Origin: Mycobacterium sp.
GTDB taxonomy: Bacteria > Actinomycetota > Actinomycetes > Mycobacteriales > Mycobacteriaceae
Length of the DNA stretch: 21,274 nucleotides
Direction: 5' to 3'
Assembly (NCBI GenBank): GCA_023264755.1
Contig: JAHFVB010000006.1
Location: 5,420 to 26,693 of the forward strand
Shown: piece by piece, positions 8,372-15,760 of the stretch
Numbering within the stretch: position 1 is the first letter of the stretch
Layout: the number at the start of each line of letters is the position of its first letter
Translations under genes and position numbers: made by a program
Notes under the pieces: model-generated
What the model was told of the DNA's origin: nothing
Databases searched by the model: none
What the model saw: only the letters and a program-made list of their open reading frames with translations

Positions 8372-9838
8372 ATGACAACATCGCTCCGCTCGCAATCGCT
8401 GAACGGCAACTCGATAGGTTTGGTGCCAGGGGTCTTCCAGGCCCTGACGCACATGGGGCCGGCCGCAGGCGTCGCGTCCTCGCTGCTGGTCGCGGTCGCC
8501 TTCGCCGGGCCCGCAACGCCTTTGGCGGTACTGCTGGCCCTGATCGTCATCCTTCTGGTGGGGGTCGCGATCGGCTCCCTCGCGCGGGTGTTCAGCACCG
8601 CCGGTGGGCTCGCCGACTACGTCGAGCAGTGCCTGGGCAAGCGCGCAGGTGCCTTCGTCGGCTGGCTGTATGCGCCGCTCGAACTGCTGATCTCCCCGAT
8701 CGTGCTGGTCTTCTTCGGCCAGTTCCTCTCCGGCACCATCAATGCTTCGACGGGTGTCAACATCCCGTGGTGGGTCTTCGTGATCCCCACGGCGCTGCTG
8801 GTCTGCGTCCTGAACGTCCGCGGCGTACAACAGTCCACGGCGACCGGTGTCGTCATGGGCGTCGCCGAGATCGGCACCTTCCTGGTGCTGGCAATCTGGA
8901 TGATCGTCGCCGGAGGACACCACAACACCCTGGCCGTGTTCAACCCCGCCAACGCCCTCGAACCCGGCTGGACGGGCATCTTCAAGGCCGTCGTGTTCTC
9001 CATACTTGCGTTCCAGGGCTTCGAGACGGCGGCTCCACTCGCCGAAGAGGTCAAGGATCCCCGGCGCACGATTCCCCGCACCATCATGTACTCGGCCGTG
9101 GCATGCGGACTGTTCTACGTCTTGTGCTCGTACGCCTCGGTGATCGGCTGGGGTTTCGACGACATGGCCAACTTCGCCACCGCCGACAGCCCGTGGATCA
9201 CCCTGGCGCACAAGTTCTGGGGTCCGGCCTGGGTGCTGGTCCTGCTGGCCCTGTGCAACAGCTTCATCGGCAACATCAATGCCGGGACCATCGCCGCGTC
9301 GCGCATCGTATTCGCCTTCGGTCGGATGGGTCGGCTGCCGGCCCGGTTCGGCGACACGCACCCCAAGTACGCCAGCCCGACCTTCGCCATCTACTTCCAG
9401 ACGGCCGTTGCGGTGGTCTTCGCGCTCGGGCTGGGGCTGCTCCTCGGGCCGGTCACCACGTTCTCGGTGCTCGGAGCGCTCATCACGGTGTTCGCGATAA
9501 TCATCTACATCATGACCTGCCTCGCGTGCATCAAGTACCACCTGGCCGACCGCGCAGCCCGCGGCACCAACCTCATCATCCACGTCGTCTTCCCCGGCCT
9601 CGCCATCGCAATTCTGTTGGCGCCGCTGTACTTCCAGTTCATCCCGTGGCCGGAGTATCCAGGCAACCTGGGGAACATCGCAGCGATCGTGTTCATCGTG
9701 GGTGCTGCGGTGGCCGCACTGGTCGCCCACTTCCGCGGGGAGCCCGCCGCGGTGATCGCCGCTCCCGATCTATCGCCGAGTGAACCCAGTCAGGCTTCGG
9801 CGATGCACGTCAACCCGGCTGACGGCGGGGACGTCTGA
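8372..9838 (+). CDS. APC-superfamily permease, substrate unknown
   Basis: A 488-residue integral membrane protein of the amino acid-polyamine-organocation superfamily. Seen: about twelve hydrophobic segments; a first helix preceded by ALTHMGPAAGVASS, like the substrate-binding GxG region of APC helix 1; and the loop GFETAAPLAEEVKDPRRTIP (about 212-231), a hallmark of APC amino-acid permeases. The C-terminal tail is short and hydrophilic. APC proteins normally carry amino acids, polyamines or related amines, not sugars, so its place at the head of a sugar-phosphate gene set is odd. The ATG at 8372 follows AAGGA at 6 nt. The ROK gene starts 4 nt after its stop, so the two are cotranscribed. An amino sugar or a sugar-amine conjugate would reconcile transporter and enzymes; this is inference. 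Confidence 0.85.
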   Translation: MTTSLRSQSLNGNSIGLVPGVFQALTHMGPAAGVASSLLVAVAFAGPATPLAVLLALIVILLVGVAIGSLARVFSTAGGLADYVEQCLGKRAGAFVGWLYAPLELLISPIVLVFFGQFLSGTINASTGVNIPWWVFVIPTALLVCVLNVRGVQQSTATGVVMGVAEIGTFLVLAIWMIVAGGHHNTLAVFNPANALEPGWTGIFKAVVFSILAFQGFETAAPLAEEVKDPRRTIPRTIMYSAVACGLFYVLCSYASVIGWGFDDMANFATADSPWITLAHKFWGPAWVLVLLALCNSFIGNINAGTIAASRIVFAFGRMGRLPARFGDTHPKYASPTFAIYFQTAVAVVFALGLGLLLGPVTTFSVLGALITVFAIIIYIMTCLACIKYHLADRAARGTNLIIHVVFPGLAIAILLAPLYFQFIPWPEYPGNLGNIAAIVFIVGAAVAALVAHFRGEPAAVIAAPDLSPSEPSQASAMHVNPADGGDV

Positions 9839-9842
9839 GGTC

Positions 9843-11069
9843 ATGGTGGTCTTCGACAGTCCGCAACGGGCCAGAGCGCGCAACCGTCGGTTGGTGCTGG
9901 ACACCGTGCACGGTCACGGCGGCGTCACCCGGGCACAGCTCGGCGCGATCATCAAGCTGTCGAAGACCTCCATCAAGGAGATCTGTGACGATCTCATCGA
10001 CGAGGGACTGCTCGAGGAATACCAGTCGGAACCGGCCAAGCGTCAACAAGGCCGTCCCGCACTGACATTGAGGATCGCGACCGGTCACGGGAGCGTGCTC
10101 GGAATCGACGTCGGCGCCGACAAGGTCAGCGCGCGAGTGGCCACTCTGGCCGGGGACGTGTTGGCGTCGAAGGAAATTCGCACCCGCCGGGAGAAACCGG
10201 ACCGGGAGTACCTGCTGGCGTTGGCGCAGAAGGCAGTGACGGCGATACAGGAGAGCGGTGACGAGGAGACCCGGGAGTTCCACACCGTCGTGGTGAGCAC
10301 GCCGGGGGTCGTCGACCCGCGCACCCAGGTGGTCAGCTTGGCGCCGCAGATCCTCGGTTGGGACGGTACGGATTTGCGGGCCTCCTTCGCCGAGTACCTC
10401 GACGTCGACCCGGCCCGGGTGTTCGTGGAGAGCCAGACCGACCTGTCCGTGCTGGCCGAGTCCGTCGCCGGAGCCGCCGAGGGCATCGACACGGTGCTCT
10501 ACGTCCAACTCGGCATCGGCATCGGCGGTGGCATCATCGTCGACGGCAGGCCGTGTACGGGGGCCGTCGGCGCCGCCGGCGAACTCGGCTATCTGCCCCT
10601 TGGCTTCGGCGACGACGCCCCGGCGGGCAGCGGCATCGGGGCCTGGGAGTGGGCCGCCGGAGGGCGGGCCTGGGCCAGACACGGGCGGGCCGCCGCGACC
10701 GAGCCGGGCGGCAAACGACTGCTGGAACTAGCCGGCGGGAACCCGGACGACGTGGACGCCGAGGTCGTGTTCCGCGGCGTCCACGAAGGCGACCGGGCAT
10801 CGATTGCGGTGTTCGAACGCATGACTCACCGCCTGGCGGCGGGGATCGCGTCCGCGGTCTGCGTCATCAATCCCGAATGCGTCTTGATCGCCGGCGGGTT
10901 GTCCAAGGGTGGCGAGCTGCTGCTGGACGCCTTGCGCGAAGAGCTTCGGCAACTCGTGCCGATCATGCCGAACGTACTACTGGCCGCGTTCGGAGGCGAC
11001 GGTGGCGTCACCGGAGCGCTGTACAAGGCCACGGAGCGCGCTTTCGACGCGCTCAACCCATTGCCGTAG
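9843..11069 (+). CDS. ROK-family transcriptional regulator lacking the zinc/sugar motif
   Basis: A 408-residue ROK (repressor, ORF, kinase) protein. Seen: an N-terminal winged HTH (about 10-75, VTRAQLGAIIKLSKTSIKEI then GRPALTLRI) and an actin-like ROK domain (GIDVG at 87-91, STPGVVDP, LGIGIGGGII, the C-terminal CVLIAGGLSKGG). The usual ROK signature is altered: the ExGH site reads GELGY (246-250), and the CxCGxxGCxE zinc cluster is missing, replaced by APAGSGIGAWEW. The ATP-site DxGxT reads DVGAD and the kinase ND pair reads TD. It is therefore probably a DNA-binding repressor or activator, not a kinase, with an unusual effector. The ATG at 9843 has GAGG only 2 nt upstream; the adjacent GTG at 9846 is an equally good start. 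It likely controls this operon. Confidence 0.88.
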   Translation: MVVFDSPQRARARNRRLVLDTVHGHGGVTRAQLGAIIKLSKTSIKEICDDLIDEGLLEEYQSEPAKRQQGRPALTLRIATGHGSVLGIDVGADKVSARVATLAGDVLASKEIRTRREKPDREYLLALAQKAVTAIQESGDEETREFHTVVVSTPGVVDPRTQVVSLAPQILGWDGTDLRASFAEYLDVDPARVFVESQTDLSVLAESVAGAAEGIDTVLYVQLGIGIGGGIIVDGRPCTGAVGAAGELGYLPLGFGDDAPAGSGIGAWEWAAGGRAWARHGRAAATEPGGKRLLELAGGNPDDVDAEVVFRGVHEGDRASIAVFERMTHRLAAGIASAVCVINPECVLIAGGLSKGGELLLDALREELRQLVPIMPNVLLAAFGGDGGVTGALYKATERAFDALNPLP

Positions 11070-11090
11070 CGGTCCCGATTCCTGGGACCG
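11070..11090 (+). repeat. Intercistronic stem-loop after the ROK gene
   Basis: CGGTCCC (11070-11076) and GGGACCG (11084-11090) form a perfect 7-bp stem with a 7-nt loop, starting one base after the ROK stop codon. No T-run follows. It may attenuate, protect mRNA ends, or be a regulator site separating control genes from catabolic genes. Confidence 0.6.
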
Positions 11091-11113
11091 AACACATCAC
11101 GAAGGAGCACGTC

Positions 11114-12004
11114 ATGGAAACCCTGTCGAAGAGCGCCCTGCTGGAATGGTGCGCGATCCCCGCAGCCGAACTGATTGATCACCCGCAGCGCCGCGTCCCG
11201 TTCCGCATGGTCGAAGACTCGACCGAAATGGGCCGCGTGATGGCCGAGGAACTCGTCGACGCCGTTGTCGAGGCCCGCGGCGAAGGCCGTGGACTTCGCG
11301 TGATCCTGCCGTGCGGGCCGATGGCGTGGATGGCGCCCTTCGCCCGAATCATCAACGACCGCAAGGTGAGTCTGCACGATCTCGAGGTCTTCCACATGGA
11401 CGAATGCCTCGACTGGCAGGGCCGTGAGATCGCGCACGATCACCCGTACAGCTTTCGCGGAACCATGGAGCGCGAGTTCTACGGCGCGCTCGACGAAGAG
11501 CTGCGGCCGGCACTCGAACTGCGCCACTGGCTCACCCCCGAGACGTACCTCGACATGTCCGCCGAGCTGATCGCCAACCCCGCCGATCTGGCCTACGGAG
11601 GGTGGGGACAGGACGGGCACGTGGCCTACAACCAGACGCGGCGCAACCCGTTCAGCGAGATCTCGGTGGAGGATCTGCGGAACTCGACCGCCCGCATTCA
11701 GGACAACAACGTCGACACCATCGTCGCGCTGTCACAGCGGACACTCGGTGGCGCATACCAATTCGTCCCACCGATGTCCGTCACGCTCGGCATGCGCGAG
11801 ATTCTGGGCGCCCGGCGGGTGCGGCTGTTCAGCGACACCGGTGCGTGGAAGCAGACCGCGTTGCGCGTGGCGCTCTTCGGTCAGCCGACCGCCGAGTATC
11901 CCGTGACGCTGCTGCAGGACCACCCCGACGCATTGCTCACCGCCACCAAGGCCACTGCGGAGCACGCGATCTCGCTGAATCCGCAGTGGGTGGCCGCGCT
12001 GTGA
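11114..12004 (+). CDS. NagB/glucosamine-6-phosphate isomerase-like sugar-phosphate enzyme
   Basis: A 296-residue member of the GlcN6P isomerase/6-phosphogluconolactonase superfamily. NagB itself isomerises and deaminates glucosamine 6-phosphate. Seen: HMDECLDW (94-101) aligns with the NagB MDEY segment (Asp96 for Asp72); GQDGHVAYNQ (165-174) aligns with NxDGHIAFNEP (Asp167 and His169 kept, but NagB Glu148 is Gln174); PMSVTLGMREIL (220-231) and the AWKQTALR...LLQDHPDA region complete the fold. The phosphate loop, TGSTP in NagB, reads CGPMAWM (67-73). These changes argue against plain GlcN6P deaminase activity and for isomerisation, with or without deamination, of another sugar phosphate. The start follows GAAGGAG by 6 nt, the strongest Shine-Dalgarno of the operon. 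The kinase start overlaps its stop by 4 nt. Confidence 0.82.
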   Translation: METLSKSALLEWCAIPAAELIDHPQRRVPFRMVEDSTEMGRVMAEELVDAVVEARGEGRGLRVILPCGPMAWMAPFARIINDRKVSLHDLEVFHMDECLDWQGREIAHDHPYSFRGTMEREFYGALDEELRPALELRHWLTPETYLDMSAELIANPADLAYGGWGQDGHVAYNQTRRNPFSEISVEDLRNSTARIQDNNVDTIVALSQRTLGGAYQFVPPMSVTLGMREILGARRVRLFSDTGAWKQTALRVALFGQPTAEYPVTLLQDHPDALLTATKATAEHAISLNPQWVAAL

Positions 12005-13041
12005 ACGCTGGCCAACAAGGGCGATTCGACGTCGTCGTCGGTACCGGTGGACTGGGCACCGGCACCACCTTGACCCTGGAGGGTGACCACACCCTGGGTC
12101 GGGAGGAGAGCCGGGCGGTCCGGATGGTCGACGTGCAGGACCGCTGCAAGTTGCACATCATCCTGCATTACGTGGCGCGCTTGGCCGAGCCTGCACTGCG
12201 GGTGGTGCCGGTGGGCCGGGTCGGCCAGGACGGCGCCGGTAGGACCGTGCTGGCCGAGCTCGCCGCCGAGGGAATGGACGTCTCGTACGTCGCCGTCGAC
12301 GAAGCGCGTCCGACCTTGAGTTCGATCTGCTTCAGCTATCCCAACGGCGACGGTGGCAACCTGACGCTGGCCGACAGCGCGAGTGCCTCCGTGGTGGCGG
12401 GGGACATCGAAGCACTGTCCTCGGTGTTCGCCGCGCACGCGGACCGTGGGATCGTGCTGGCGGCCCCCGAGGTGCCCGTCGAAGCGCGCGCCGCGCTGCT
12501 CGAGTCCGCCACCCGACACGGCTTCCTGCGGTTCGCGTCGTTCCTGTCCGGGGAGATTCGCGAGGCTCGTGCAGAAGGGGTGCTGGGCTTGGTGGACGTG
12601 CTTTCGATCAACGTCGACGAAGCGGCTGCCCTGCTGGGTGGCGCGGACCGGCAACGGGCCACGCCGGCTGCGATCGTGGACGAGGCGGCCGCGCTGCTGA
12701 CCGATGCCCATCCGGGACTGCGCTTCTGCATCACGGCGGGTCGGTCGGGCAGCTGGGTGTGGGACGGTCGGACCCTGCACCATCAGGCCCCTCGCGTCGT
12801 GCCTGCTCGCAACACCGCGGGCGCCGGTGACGCACACCTGGCCGGGCTGATCCTCGGGGCAGTGGCCGGACTCGATCTGGTCGCCGCGAACGGGCTGGCG
12901 ACCGAATTGTCTGCGCTGAGCGTGACCAGCCCGCACACCATCAACACCGAGCTCGATAGGGACAGCATGCGCTTTGCACTGCAGCGCGGCCAGGACGCCG
13001 CCACCGCTACTGCCATCGGAGACGAGGTGCGGTCCAGATGA
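12001..13041 (+). CDS. PfkB-family carbohydrate kinase, diverged substrate site
   Basis: A 346-residue ribokinase/PfkB-fold kinase that should phosphorylate a sugar or sugar phosphate with ATP. Seen: the C-terminal signature NTAGAGDAHLAG (271-282), with the catalytic base Asp277 in GAGD and Asn in the first position; LSINVDEAAALLG (201-213), the usual NxxE magnesium region; ITAGRSGSWVW (244-254), the ATP-site strand. The N-terminal half is unusual: the AGGxxxN substrate motif is not seen, and in its place is a charged/aromatic stretch MVDVQDRCKLHIILHY (42-57) before VVPVGRVGQDGAGR. It may belong to a separate, little-studied PfkB subgroup. GTG start 12001 overlaps the previous stop (GTGA), and its own stop overlaps the next start (ATGA), so it is translationally coupled on both sides. 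Substrate not assignable from sequence. Confidence 0.84.
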   Translation: MNAGQQGRFDVVVGTGGLGTGTTLTLEGDHTLGREESRAVRMVDVQDRCKLHIILHYVARLAEPALRVVPVGRVGQDGAGRTVLAELAAEGMDVSYVAVDEARPTLSSICFSYPNGDGGNLTLADSASASVVAGDIEALSSVFAAHADRGIVLAAPEVPVEARAALLESATRHGFLRFASFLSGEIREARAEGVLGLVDVLSINVDEAAALLGGADRQRATPAAIVDEAAALLTDAHPGLRFCITAGRSGSWVWDGRTLHHQAPRVVPARNTAGAGDAHLAGLILGAVAGLDLVAANGLATELSALSVTSPHTINTELDRDSMRFALQRGQDAATATAIGDEVRSR

Positions 13042-14195
13042 ATTGCCGCAGTGAGATTTCCGAGTTCGGTACGACCTCAGACGGCGACGTGGTGCACCGG
13101 GCCGTCATGGAGAACCGAGGCGGTTTGCGAGTGGCGATCCTGTCCTTCGGCGGGATCATCCAAAGCCTGGAGGTTCCGGGACGCGACGGCACGACGGACA
13201 ACGTCGTGCTCGGTTTCGATGCGCTGCACCGGTACGAGACGGACGACTCCTACCTGGGCGCCATCGTCGGGCGGTGCGCCAACCGGATCCTCCACGGGAG
13301 CTTCACCCTGGACGGCGTGACCTATCAGTTGGACCGCAACGACACGTTCGGGACCATGCATGGCGGCAGTACGAGCATCGACAAGCGGGTATGGGCGATG
13401 GACGTCGTCGACGGTCCCGATTCGTGTGGGCTGCGGCTGACGATCGTCAGTCGCGATGGCGACAACGGCTTCCCCGGCAACGTGACGATCACCGCCACCT
13501 ACGAACTGCCCCACGACGTCAACGTCCTGCGGCTCGGCTTCGAGGCGACGACCGATGCTCCCACCGTCGTGAACCTGACCGGGCACAGCTACTTCAATCT
13601 CGCCGGGGAGGGATCGGGCAGCGTGGGCGACCACGTGTTGACCGTGGACGCCGATGCGTACCTTCCCGTCACCACCGAACTGGTTCCGACCGGCAGCGTC
13701 GAACCAGTCAGCGGAACGCCCTTCGACTTCCGCGCCCCATGGCCGATCGCCGAACGGATTCGGCACGGGAACGAGCAGTTGCGGCTGGGCCGTGGATACG
13801 ACCACAACTTCGTGCTCCGCAAGCCGCGGGACGGCAGCTCGTTCGCTCGGGCCGCCCGCCTCGAGGAGCCCACGTCCGGGCGCGCCATGGAGGTGTGGAC
13901 CACCGAGCCCGGACTCGACGTCTACACCGGCAACTTCCTCGACGGCAGCATCGTCGGGTCAGGTGGTCGGATCTACCGTCAGGGCGACGCCATCGCGCTG
14001 GAACCTGAGCACTTCGCCGATTCGCCCAACCAACCGGAGTTTCCGTCGGTGGAGCTTCGTCCGGGTGAGCTCTACCGCAGCAGAACCGAATACCGCTTCG
14101 GCACCGTCGAGGCGGCCGGCGCCGACGGTGCGGTTCGGGTCGGTGGACGCCACGCAGCGGTAGGCGATCGGGCCGTGGCAGGGGCCTCGAGGTGA
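13038..14195 (+). CDS. Aldose 1-epimerase (mutarotase), GalM family
   Basis: A 385-residue GalM-type mutarotase that interconverts alpha and beta anomers of a free aldose. Seen: GRCANRI (78-84), TMHGG with His108, the acid His183 (GHSYFNL), Asp255 (GYDHNF) and the base Glu322 (ALEPEHFADSPNQPEFPS), all at the spacings expected of the family, so the enzyme should be active. The conserved part ends near residue 355; the last 30 residues are a Gly/Ala/Arg-rich tail not usual in GalM (normally about 340-350 aa). Its ATG overlaps the kinase stop and its stop overlaps the GTG of the next gene. A mutarotase implies that a free aldose enters the pathway and is handled in one anomeric form. No signal peptide, so cytoplasmic. 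Confidence 0.9.
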   Translation: MNCRSEISEFGTTSDGDVVHRAVMENRGGLRVAILSFGGIIQSLEVPGRDGTTDNVVLGFDALHRYETDDSYLGAIVGRCANRILHGSFTLDGVTYQLDRNDTFGTMHGGSTSIDKRVWAMDVVDGPDSCGLRLTIVSRDGDNGFPGNVTITATYELPHDVNVLRLGFEATTDAPTVVNLTGHSYFNLAGEGSGSVGDHVLTVDADAYLPVTTELVPTGSVEPVSGTPFDFRAPWPIAERIRHGNEQLRLGRGYDHNFVLRKPRDGSSFARAARLEEPTSGRAMEVWTTEPGLDVYTGNFLDGSIVGSGGRIYRQGDAIALEPEHFADSPNQPEFPSVELRPGELYRSRTEYRFGTVEAAGADGAVRVGGRHAAVGDRAVAGASR

Positions 14196-14872
14196 GCATC
14201 GAGCACTCCATCGACGAGGTGCGCCAGCAGCTGGCGCAGCTACACGCCGAACTGGTGCGGAGCGAGCTGGTGGTGTGGACCGGGGGCAACGTCTCGGCCC
14301 GCGTTCCCGGCGCCCAGCTGATGGTCATCAAGCCCAGTGGGGTGTCCTACGACGACCTCGGTCCCGACGACATGGTGCTGTGCACGCTCGATGGCGACGT
14401 GGTCCCGGGTTCGGTGGGGTGCCACCGGGCTCCGTCCAGTGACACCGCGGCCCATGCCTACGTCTACCGGCACATGCCGGAGGTGGGCGGCATCGTGCAC
14501 ACCCACTCCACGTATGCGGTGGCTTGGGCGGCCCGGGGTGAGCCCATCCCGTGCGTCATCACCGCGATCGCCGACGAGTTCGGCGGACCGATCCCGGTGG
14601 GTCCGTTCGCGGTGATCGGGGACGACTCGATCGGTCGCGGCATCGTCGAGACGCTGACGGGACACCGCAGTCGGGCCGTGCTCATGCGCAACCACGGGCC
14701 CTTCACCATCGGGACCGATGCCCGCGATGCCGTCAAGGCGGCCGTGATGGTCGAGGACGTGGCCAGGACCGTGCACGTCGCCCGCCAGCTCGGTGACCTG
14801 GTGCCCATCCCGGAGCCGGCCGTCGACCACCTGTTCTACCGCTACCAACACGTCTACGGTCAGGTGTCCTGA
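14192..14872 (+). CDS. AraD-type sugar-phosphate 4-epimerase (class II aldolase family)
   Basis: A 226-residue zinc enzyme of the class II aldolase/L-ribulose-5-phosphate 4-epimerase family. Seen: WTGGNVSA (29-36), KPSGVSYDDL (47-56), SSDTAAH with Asp84, HTH zinc ligands His103 and His105, third ligand His168 (RNHGPF), Asp128 (IADEF) and a C-terminal HVYGQ. The SSD motif, the Asp equivalent to E. coli AraD Asp120 and the terminal Tyr are features of epimerases; aldolases such as FucA have SSE. The likely reaction is L-ribulose 5-phosphate to D-xylulose 5-phosphate, entering the pentose phosphate pathway. Last gene of the sugar operon, GTG start within a GTGA overlap. Its 3' end overlaps the convergent hydrolase by 13 bp. 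No araA or araB homologue is seen nearby. Confidence 0.88.
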   Translation: MSIEHSIDEVRQQLAQLHAELVRSELVVWTGGNVSARVPGAQLMVIKPSGVSYDDLGPDDMVLCTLDGDVVPGSVGCHRAPSSDTAAHAYVYRHMPEVGGIVHTHSTYAVAWAARGEPIPCVITAIADEFGGPIPVGPFAVIGDDSIGRGIVETLTGHRSRAVLMRNHGPFTIGTDARDAVKAAVMVEDVARTVHVARQLGDLVPIPEPAVDHLFYRYQHVYGQVS

Positions 14873-15648
14873 GTCGCTGCCGCCAGTCGATCCAGCACGA
14901 ATGTCGTGATGTAGGAGGCGACTTCGCGGTGGGTGACGTCGTTGAGGATGTCGTGCCCGCCGTGTGGAATCTCGATGAGCGACAACGCGTCGACTTGTTC
15001 GGCGTAGGCCCGCAGCGCGCCGATGGGGGCGATCGGGTCGTTGCTGCCGTGCACCGCGAGCGTCGGCACGGCCAGGCTTGGCAGCTTCGCCCCGAAGTTG
15101 TCCCAACCGCGGTCGAGTTCGCGTGCCAGTGGTCCGCCGTCGGCGTCGACGAAGGCCAACGGATCGTGCTCGATCGCGTCGAGATAGAACGGGTCCGAGG
15201 ACAGCTGGCTGGGTGCGATCTCGAACGTCGAGTCGGCGTCGACGAGCTCGGGGACCGGGACCAGCGGGGCGCCCGAGATCACGCCGGCGCGGTATGGGGC
15301 CGGAGTGGCGAGCAGCCTCCACAGCGTGGCCACCGCGCCGAACGAATGCCCTTGTGCGACAAGCGGAATTCCGGGTGACTGCGCCGAGGCCAACTCGGCG
15401 AGTCGGTCAGCGAGCGCTCCGCTGGCCTCGAGCGAGCGGAAGTCGCCACGCTCTCCCGGCGTCAACCCGTGGCCGAACTGGTCCACCGCCCACAGGTCGA
15501 GGCCCGCGGCGTTCAGCGCGAAGCCGTATCGGTGGTAGAGGCCGGTGTGCTCGCCGAACCCGTGCAGGAAGATCACGGCGGCGCGCGGCTCCTCGGCGGC
15601 CCAGTGGCGGTAGTACGCCCGGCCGTCATCGGTCTCCAGGAATGGCAT
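14860..15648 (-). CDS. Alpha/beta-hydrolase, monoacylglycerol lipase/lysophospholipase-like
   Basis: A 262-residue serine hydrolase. Seen: HGFGEHTGLY (29-38), the HGxxEH signature of monoacylglycerol lipases and lysophospholipases; GHSFG elbow with Ser102; Asp204 (HGSNDPIAP); His232 (GGHDILND). The triad is complete. Between the elbow and the acid is a lid-like segment (about 130-180) that would set substrate choice. Known relatives cleave monoacylglycerols or lysophospholipids; the exact substrate here is not predictable. No signal peptide or lipobox, so probably cytosolic or membrane-associated. The ATG at 15648-15646 follows GAGG closely. It lies convergent to the sugar operon, overlapping it by 13 bp, and downstream of lysR on the same strand with a 112-bp gap, so a separate promoter is possible. 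Confidence 0.85.
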   Translation of the reverse strand: MPFLETDDGRAYYRHWAAEEPRAAVIFLHGFGEHTGLYHRYGFALNAAGLDLWAVDQFGHGLTPGERGDFRSLEASGALADRLAELASAQSPGIPLVAQGHSFGAVATLWRLLATPAPYRAGVISGAPLVPVPELVDADSTFEIAPSQLSSDPFYLDAIEHDPLAFVDADGGPLARELDRGWDNFGAKLPSLAVPTLAVHGSNDPIAPIGALRAYAEQVDALSLIEIPHGGHDILNDVTHREVASYITTFVLDRLAAATQDT

Positions 15649-15760
15649 GCCTCGACTGCACCAGGCCGGGCCGCCGGCCGCAAGTCATTCGCTCAGTACC
15701 GAATCGAATGCCGAATCCGACGTCCACTCCAACGCCGGAGCTCTTGCGGAGTCAACGCGA

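Noticed and set aside
8333..9730. 465-codon minus-strand frame opposite the permease
   Set aside because: Highly charged Asp/Glu/Arg/Gln/His-rich translation, the expected antisense of a hydrophobic membrane protein; no recognisable fold.
14192..14872. L-fuculose-phosphate aldolase call for the class II aldolase-family gene
   Set aside because: The SSD motif, the Asp128 equivalent and the terminal Tyr favour a 4-epimerase over the SSE-type aldolases, although activity is untested.
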